In this document: one piece after another, positions 59,285-64,000 of the stretch
Position numbering within the stretch: the first letter of the stretch is position 1
Layout of the letters: each line of letters starts with the position of its first letter
Origin: Streptomyces roseoverticillatus
GTDB lineage: Bacteria > Actinomycetota > Actinomycetes > Streptomycetales > Streptomycetaceae
DNA length: 64,000 nt
Reading direction: 5' to 3'
Assembly: GCF_000719265.1 (NCBI RefSeq)
Contig: NZ_JOFL01000006.1
Coordinates: 496,001 to 560,000 of the forward strand
Notes under the pieces: model-generated
What the model was told of the DNA's origin: nothing
The model's database searches: none
The model's input: only the letters and a program-made list of their open reading frames with translations
Translations under genes and position numbers: made by a program

Positions 59285-60771
59285 GGTTCGGGCTGTTGGA
59301 GGAAGTCGATCCGGGAGACCAGTTGTTTCACCTGGTTGTACACGCCGGGGTTGTTGAGCGCCTGGAGGACCTCTCCGGGCTTGAGTCCCTGGGCGCGTTT
59401 GGCGAGGTCGAAGAATCCGTCCGCGACCGCGGCTTCCTGTGCGGTCATGTACTTCTTGGTGAGTTCCAGGGCCTGCCGTGCTTCGGTGAGATGCTCGGCC
59501 GACAGGCGCGTCTCATCGGCGTAGGGCCGGGCCATGATCCGTGTGATCAGCTCGGAATAGCGGTCGTACAGACTGCGCGCGTGGGCCCGGTCCTCTTCGC
59601 TCGGCCGGACCTGCCGCGCCCGGTTCACCAGCCGTTCCTGGTTGTGGAAGAACACGTCGATCAGGTATTTACCGACGCGGGTCTGACTGAGGTACCGCTC
59701 CCGGAACTCCTTCTCCAGTTGCTGGTGAACGGAAAGGTCCTCACCGAGCATGCTGGACGCCATGGAGGTGAGGAAGCAGCCACCGCAATGGTCTTCGTTG
59801 CCGCCCGCACCGCCCTGGCAGACGAGGGACCCGGAGTCCCCGCCGTCGCTGAGCCAGGCGGTGGCGATCTGGCCGTCGAACGCCGCCTGGCCGAAGTTGT
59901 AACTGACCTTCGTGGTGACGTCGATTTCCTGGACGGTCGAGGTGGTGTACTCGGTAGTGCGCCCGACCTTCTCGACGTTCATCCCGAGCTCGGCGGTGGC
60001 GGTCGAGTCGGCGCCGGCGGGGAAGGCGATGTTCAGCTTGGTCAGGACGTCCTGGATCGGGTTGAAGAACGTACGGTTGCAGCCGCCGGCGAAGAGCAGG
60101 CCCACGGCCGGGTGACGAGGGCTCGGGACGGGCATCAGGTTGTTCATCATCTGGTCCACGACGTCGCTCGGGGTCGTCACCTGGGCGATGGCGGCATCCA
60201 CTGTGTTGCCGGACATGCCGATGGTGATGAAACGCTTGAGCGTGGCGATGGTGTCGTCAGGCGTGGTGCCGCCGTCGTAGGCGCCCGGCTGGACGATCGC
60301 GTCGCCGGGCGTGGCCGCGTTCTCGTTGGCCAGGATGTGGTTGTTGCTGAGGATGCACAGACTTGAGTCGGTGTTGTCCCGTACCAGGCACCCCAGGGTC
60401 CCGGCGGTGACGAGGGGGTGACCGATGCTGGTCCCGGAGGGTGCCGGCCGGGTGCGTCCCGTGAACGCCAGCGGATAGACGGGCCCGGTCTCCACCACGT
60501 CGACCTCGATGTGATCCCCTCCCACGGGCAGTCGCTGAGGCAGCTGACGGGAAGGAGGGAGAAACCGAGAGGAAATCTTCCGGGCAACGTAGATCAAGAC
60601 GGCTGGTTCGTCGGTCCGCTGCCCGGCGGTGATGCGCTGCCCGAAAGCCATGCCCACGATGTTGGGGTCTTGCTCGTAGGCAGGCCAGTACGTCCTTTTC
60701 GCGGCCTGGGACAAGGACCGGGCTTTCGCATATCGCTCGTCCACGACGGGTCTTCTCTCGTTTCCGCCCAC
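59281..60771 (-). CDS. Trypsin-fold serine protease, Nal1-like
   Basis: 496 residues without a signal peptide. An N-terminal domain (about 35-105) has IVGMAFGQRITAGQ and HIEVDVVETGPVYPL. The protease domain has its triad as His145 in ILSNNHILANEN, Asp192 in NTVDAAIAQV and Ser313 in DGGDSGSLVCQG, in the correct order for the chymotrypsin fold. A helical C-terminal region of about 140 residues follows. The layout resembles bacterial relatives of plant Nal1. It is first in an operon with the prenyl synthase and reductase fusion, an unexpected pairing. A stand-alone relative of the N-terminal domain is encoded divergently at 60951-61205. Cytoplasmic by prediction; substrate unknown. Confidence 0.85.
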   Translation of the reverse strand: MGGNERRPVVDERYAKARSLSQAAKRTYWPAYEQDPNIVGMAFGQRITAGQRTDEPAVLIYVARKISSRFLPPSRQLPQRLPVGGDHIEVDVVETGPVYPLAFTGRTRPAPSGTSIGHPLVTAGTLGCLVRDNTDSSLCILSNNHILANENAATPGDAIVQPGAYDGGTTPDDTIATLKRFITIGMSGNTVDAAIAQVTTPSDVVDQMMNNLMPVPSPRHPAVGLLFAGGCNRTFFNPIQDVLTKLNIAFPAGADSTATAELGMNVEKVGRTTEYTTSTVQEIDVTTKVSYNFGQAAFDGQIATAWLSDGGDSGSLVCQGGAGGNEDHCGGCFLTSMASSMLGEDLSVHQQLEKEFRERYLSQTRVGKYLIDVFFHNQERLVNRARQVRPSEEDRAHARSLYDRYSELITRIMARPYADETRLSAEHLTEARQALELTKKYMTAQEAAVADGFFDLAKRAQGLKPGEVLQALNNPGVYNQVKQLVSRIDFLQQPEP

Positions 60772-60950
60772 TGCTACCGGCTTAAAGCATTACATTCAGC
60801 ATATTTCGTGACTTCTTTTGATCGACCATGCTAGTGACGGCCTCGCATATCCGCTACGTCCCGGCCATCCGGGCAGCACGACAAGACGGCCGGTACGCTC
60901 GGAAGCCAAGGCCCGCAGGTCCGTCGCAGGCCAGGCCGGAGAGCCCCCGC

Positions 60951-61205
60951 ATGAGCGAGCCGAACACCCTTGACCACGTCCGCCGCGTGCTCGACCGGCA
61001 CAAAGCGCACATCCTGGCGACCTATCGGGCCGTCGGAGTCGGGATCGGACAGGCGACCTCGCCCGGCACCGCGTACGTCATCACCGTGTATCTGCAATCG
61101 AGCACTGACCGTCCCCAGGAGCCGGTGACCATGGACGGAGTGCCCCTGCGGTTCACTGTCACCGGCCCCGTCCGTCCGCTGCACCCGGGTGAGGCCTCGG
61201 GATAG
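60951..61205 (+). CDS. Small protein related to the protease N-terminal domain
   Basis: 84 residues; ATG preceded by GGAGAG. The body YRAVGVGIGQATSPGTAYVI ... VPLRFTVTGPVRPLHPG parallels residues about 35-102 of the divergent protease (IVGMAFGQRI ... IEVDVVETGPVYPLAF), including the [TE]TGPV.PL end. It has no catalytic domain. Such a free copy might act as an inhibitor, chaperone or docking partner of the protease. The 179-base gap between the two genes is comparatively AT-rich (near 60785-60830) and should contain both promoters. Function inferred only from the resemblance. Confidence 0.65.
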   Translation: MSEPNTLDHVRRVLDRHKAHILATYRAVGVGIGQATSPGTAYVITVYLQSSTDRPQEPVTMDGVPLRFTVTGPVRPLHPGEASG

Positions 61206-61457
61206 CCGGTGGCGAGCGGATGACAGTCCGCGCGCCCCAGTGCAACAGCATTCAGGCTGTCCACCCGTCCTCGGGACGCAGGGCCGTGGAGACGAGGTGG
61301 AGACGAGCGGGGCGCCCACTCGTTGGTCGTAGCATCCTCCTGGCCCGGTAGGCGGACAGCTGCATCCGGGGCACCGTGCGGGCCGCTGGCCGCCGCGCGG
61401 GCACCCGAACGGACGCAAGCGCGGCGACCAGAACCGACCCGGGTCGTTACCCATGCC

Positions 61458-61937
61458 ATGACGGACTTCACCGAGTGGATGACCGAGGTAGCAGCGCAAC
61501 CCGGCCCGGGCGAAGCACGCCTCGACCAGCTGCGCGCCGGCGGCAACCTGACAGACGACGAGGCCGCGGCCTGGCTGGTGCAGATCATGGCCGACTATCA
61601 CCGGCAGCCCGTCGGCTGGAAGGTGGACGTGGCGGTGGGGCGGCACGAGGGACCGGAACGCACCCGGTCCATCTCGGTCAACGGCCGGCTCCCGCAGATC
61701 GTCGCCGCCGTCATGGACCAGGCGCAGACCCTCGCCAACACGACGCGCAGGCCTGTGAAAGTGATCCATGGTGTGGACAGCAAGCCGGAGCATTTCCTGC
61801 GCACGCTGGCCGAGTGCGGCGCCGACACGGACACCTTCACCTCGCCGGTCTGGGTAGCGCTCCCCGAACCGCTGCCTCACGACGACGAGCACACCACCAC
61901 GCCGGCCTTCCAAGGACTTGCTCCGGCGGCGGAATGA
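61458..61937 (+). CDS. Hypothetical protein, 159 aa
   Basis: 159 residues from the ATG at 61458; the frame is open upstream but noncoding in character. The N-terminal third is acidic and helical (DEAAAWLVQIMADYH), the middle has VDVAVGRHEGPERTRSISVN and a helix QIVAAVMDQAQTLANTT, and the C-terminus is Pro/His/Thr-rich and probably disordered. No family recognised, no signal peptide, no clear ribosome-binding site. Its 3' end overlaps the SpoIIE remnant on the other strand. Confidence 0.55.
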   Translation: MTDFTEWMTEVAAQPGPGEARLDQLRAGGNLTDDEAAAWLVQIMADYHRQPVGWKVDVAVGRHEGPERTRSISVNGRLPQIVAAVMDQAQTLANTTRRPVKVIHGVDSKPEHFLRTLAECGADTDTFTSPVWVALPEPLPHDDEHTTTPAFQGLAPAAE

Positions 61938-62374
61938 CCGGCCGCAGGCCGGTGGCAAGCATCGTATGCACCGCTGCCTGCCCGGGTGCCTGCCTGGGTG
62001 CCTGCCTTGGAACTCGCCGATCCGCGTACACCAAAGGGGCGGAGCGGATCCGGATCGCTGTCGGCCGGGTACAGGCCGACGCCGCACGGGGACGAGTCGG
62101 GGCCGATGCTCAGGAGCAGGCCCGGTTGGGCGACTTCTTCGACTTCTTCTTCGACTTCTTCTTCGACCGTGCCATCGGCCCGGCACACGAGTGGGTGACC
62201 GGCTCGAATCAGGTTCAAAGCCGGATGGGATGCGGTGTGCCGCAGTTCGCCATAGACGAGTGAGACGAAGCATTCCTCGCCGGCCGTCCGATCCGTCAGA
62301 GCGGCGTTGACGGCGGTGACCATGGCCGCCGGGTCTTTGAAGAGACGGGCGGCGGCGCGTGCGCCGTAGCAGGA
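61877..62374 (-). pseudogene. SpoIIE/PP2C-type phosphatase remnant
   Basis: The frame opens after a stop at 62375 and reads YGARAAARLFKDPAAM, then VTAVNAALTDRTAGEECFVS and LNLIRAGHPLVCRADGTV. These fit the middle of SpoIIE-type phosphatases (DPA..V..LN..L, L..AGHP.P...R.DG.V). The N-terminal metal site and sensor domains are missing, and after PADSDP the sequence becomes low-complexity. An acidic insert EEEVEEEVEEV comes from a GAAGAAGTC-type repeat. It is a truncated gene remnant; an initiating ATG at 62323 exists but would not give a complete domain. Confidence 0.6.
61974..62008. repeat. Three 12-base tandem units
   Basis: Three consecutive near-identical units of the form GGTGCCTGCCTG lie within the low-complexity end of the phosphatase remnant. 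The minus strand reads them as AGTQAGTRAGSG. A slippage-type expansion in noncoding or decayed sequence is likely. Confidence 0.6.
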
Positions 62375-62375
62375 T

Positions 62376-62743
62376 CAAGCTGTGCCGGCATGACCGATCA
62401 GGCTGTCCGGCATGACAGGGAAACCCTCTCCCGCGTCTTCACCCGCGCCGTCGCGCTGTACCTCCGCTCTGACACATCGCTGCGCGGATTCCCCGGGCCC
62501 GGTCCCGGGCCGGTGGAGCGCGGACCATGACGTGCTCACCGGAACCATCAGCCTCCGGCCGGCGCCGACGAGGTGCGCCCGCCACGGCTTCTTGCTGTCG
62601 TCACCCGGACGACCGCGAATGTCCCCCATGCGGCGACCCGCACCTGCCCGGCGCGTCATCGCTTGGCGGACCTGATCGACCACGGGGAAAATAGTGATCA
62701 TGAGCTCTCTCGGGGACACGAGCTCTCCAGGCGAGAAGCGGAG
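62376..62743. other. Intergenic region upstream of the permease
   Basis: Short frames on both strands show no family resemblance or ribosome-binding site. The AT-rich patch GGGGAAAATAGTGATCATGA at 62683-62702 is a possible promoter region for the permease. Nothing else is seen. Confidence 0.4.
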
Positions 62744-64000
62744 ATGAATGCAGGGGTGAAGCTCATCGGTGGTCCGGCCGAGTCCGCCGCGCCGCTCGCG
62801 CCCGGCCCGGGCGCGGGCGAGAAGGGGCTCAAGGCAGGTGCCCTGGGACTGGCCTCCTCAGTCGCCATGGGCCTGTCCTCCACCGCCCCGGCGTACAGCC
62901 TGGCGGCGACGCTCGGCCTGATCGTCGCGGGGGTCGGCCTCCAGGCCCCGATCATGACAATGCTGGCCTTCGTCCCGATGCTGCTGATCGCGTACGCCTA
63001 CCGGGAGCTCAACGCGGCCGACGCCGACTGCGGAACCACCTTCACCTGGGCCTCCCGCGCCTTCGGCCCGCGCATCGGCTGGATGGGCGGCTGGGGCATC
63101 ATCGTCGCCGACGTCATCGCCATGGCGAACCTCGCGGAGATCGCCGGCATCTACGGCTTCCGGCTGCTGGGGTTCGACTCGCTCGCCGAGGACCGGCTGT
63201 GGACCACCGCCGCGGGGGTCACCTGGATCGCCGTGATGACTGCGGTCTGCTACGTGGGCATCGAAGTGTCGGCGGTCCTCCAGCGCTGGCTGGTGTGCGC
63301 CGAGCTTGCGGTGCTGGTCTTGTTCGCAGTGACCGCCCTGGTCAGGGCCTACACAGACGGGCCGCCGACGGCGATCCACGTCTCCGTCTCCTGGTTCAAC
63401 CCCCTCCATGTGCCGTCGGCCAAGGAGCTGACCGCGGGCTTCCTCGCCGCGGTCTTCATCTACTGGGGTTGGGACACCGCCGTCGCGGTCAACGAGGAGA
63501 CCGCCGACAGCAGGAACATCCCCGGACGGGCGGCGGTCGTCTCCACCGTGCTCCTGCTGGGCATCTACGCCCTGGTGGCGACCTCGGCGCAGGCGTTCGC
63601 AGGGATCGGCACCGAGGGCACCGGCCTGGGCAACACGGCGAACTCCGGAGACGTGCTCTCCGGCCTGGGCGGTGCCGTCTTCGGCACCACGGGCCCCGGC
63701 TGGTTCTTCACCAAGTTGCTCATCTTCACGGTGCTGACCTCGGCGGTCGCATCCACCCAGACCACCATCCTGCCGCTGGCCCGCACCGTCTTCTCCATGG
63801 CCGCCCACAAGGCCGTCCCTTCGCGCTTCGCCCGGGTGCACCACAGGTTCCTCACCCCGACCTGGTCGACCGTCGGCATGGGCCTGATCTCCATCGGCTT
63901 CCTCGTCCTGCTGACCGTGATCAGCCACGACGTACTGGCCGACTCCATCAAGGCGGTCGGCCTCGCGATCGCCTTCTACTACGGCCTCACCGGCTTCGCC
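62744..64000 (+). CDS. APC-family amino acid permease (3' end outside window)
   Basis: The frame is open from the ATG at 62744 to the last base, giving 419 residues without a stop. After a Gly/Pro/Ala-rich N-terminal tail, the first membrane segments show LASSVAMGLSSTAPAYSLAA, the substrate/Na-site region of APC permeases. CGTTFTWASRAFGP and GWMGGWGIIVADVIAMANLA follow, then FIYWGWDTAVAVNEETADS, another conserved APC block. About ten hydrophobic segments are visible. It imports or exchanges amino acids or polyamines at the cytoplasmic membrane; the substrate is unknown. AGCGGAG just before the start may be the ribosome-binding site. Confidence 0.9.
   Translation, partial: MNAGVKLIGGPAESAAPLAPGPGAGEKGLKAGALGLASSVAMGLSSTAPAYSLAATLGLIVAGVGLQAPIMTMLAFVPMLLIAYAYRELNAADADCGTTFTWASRAFGPRIGWMGGWGIIVADVIAMANLAEIAGIYGFRLLGFDSLAEDRLWTTAAGVTWIAVMTAVCYVGIEVSAVLQRWLVCAELAVLVLFAVTALVRAYTDGPPTAIHVSVSWFNPLHVPSAKELTAGFLAAVFIYWGWDTAVAVNEETADSRNIPGRAAVVSTVLLLGIYALVATSAQAFAGIGTEGTGLGNTANSGDVLSGLGGAVFGTTGPGWFFTKLLIFTVLTSAVASTQTTILPLARTVFSMAAHKAVPSRFARVHHRFLTPTWSTVGMGLISIGFLVLLTVISHDVLADSIKAVGLAIAFYYGLTGFA

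Noticed and set aside
1-64000. Search for CRISPR arrays, tRNA/rRNA genes, IS elements and integrases
   Set aside because: No regularly spaced repeats, cloverleaf or CCA-type tRNA ends, or transposase/integrase motifs were recognised by eye; a tRNA scan and an IS search would settle this.

Overview
The window is high-GC DNA with Shine-Dalgarno-led genes, many 4-base start/stop overlaps, GTG starts and secondary-metabolism genes. This points to an actinomycete, most likely Streptomyces. No rRNA, tRNA, CRISPR array, transposase or integrase was recognised.

Layout. (1) 1-3356: the 3' part of an AfsR-type NB-ARC/TPR regulator, a small lipoprotein gene with a phased 11-bp heptamer array in its promoter region, and a DUF402 gene. 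(2) 3444-18716: one co-directional set of about 13 genes that reads as a phosphonate biosynthetic cluster. It has PEP mutase, a split transketolase pair, an acetolactate-synthase-like enzyme, a phosphoglycerate-kinase-like kinase, an ArgC-like reductase, iron and zinc alcohol dehydrogenases, a fused adenylation/SerA-type dehydrogenase, a carrier protein, a free condensation domain, a PhyH-type dioxygenase and an MFS exporter. (3) 18753-31921: a Cys-rich unknown, then 'locus A', four very large genes (DUF6603 giant, 791 aa, 1180 aa, 472 aa) ending in a strong hairpin. (4) 32186-34907: a predicted papain-like protein, a small relative of its N-terminus, and a universal stress protein. (5) 35101-40682: a fused 5-oxoprolinase/hydantoinase and a belt of decayed genes. 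(6) 40683-53813 (minus strand): 'locus B', a diverged second copy of locus A in the same gene order with extra paralogues. (7) 54093-60771: small hypotheticals, then an operon of serine protease, polyprenyl synthase and a geranylgeranyl-reductase/degenerate prenyl-synthase fusion. (8) 60951-64000: small genes, a SpoIIE phosphatase remnant and the start of an APC permease.

How the genes work together. In the phosphonate cluster I infer this route: PEP to phosphonopyruvate (PEP mutase); to phosphonolactate (SerA-like half of the fusion); to an acyl phosphate (PGK-like kinase); to phosphonolactaldehyde (ArgC-like); to 2,3-dihydroxypropylphosphonate (iron dehydrogenase); to 3-hydroxy-2-oxopropylphosphonate (zinc dehydrogenase); then acetyl transfer by the TPP enzymes to a phosphonothrixin-like branched skeleton. 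The carrier, adenylation and condensation parts would add an amino acid (threonine-like code by hand), and the dioxygenase would oxidise it. The NRPS add-on to a phosphonothrixin-type core, and the adenylation-SerA fusion, are the most novel metabolic features.

Loci A and B appear to encode an undescribed multi-protein assembly. The three modules of the locus A giant protein (N-module, DUF6603 core, beta-propeller) occur as three separate genes in locus B, a gene-fusion argument that they act as one complex. No enzymatic motif or signal peptide was seen in these proteins, and their function is unknown.
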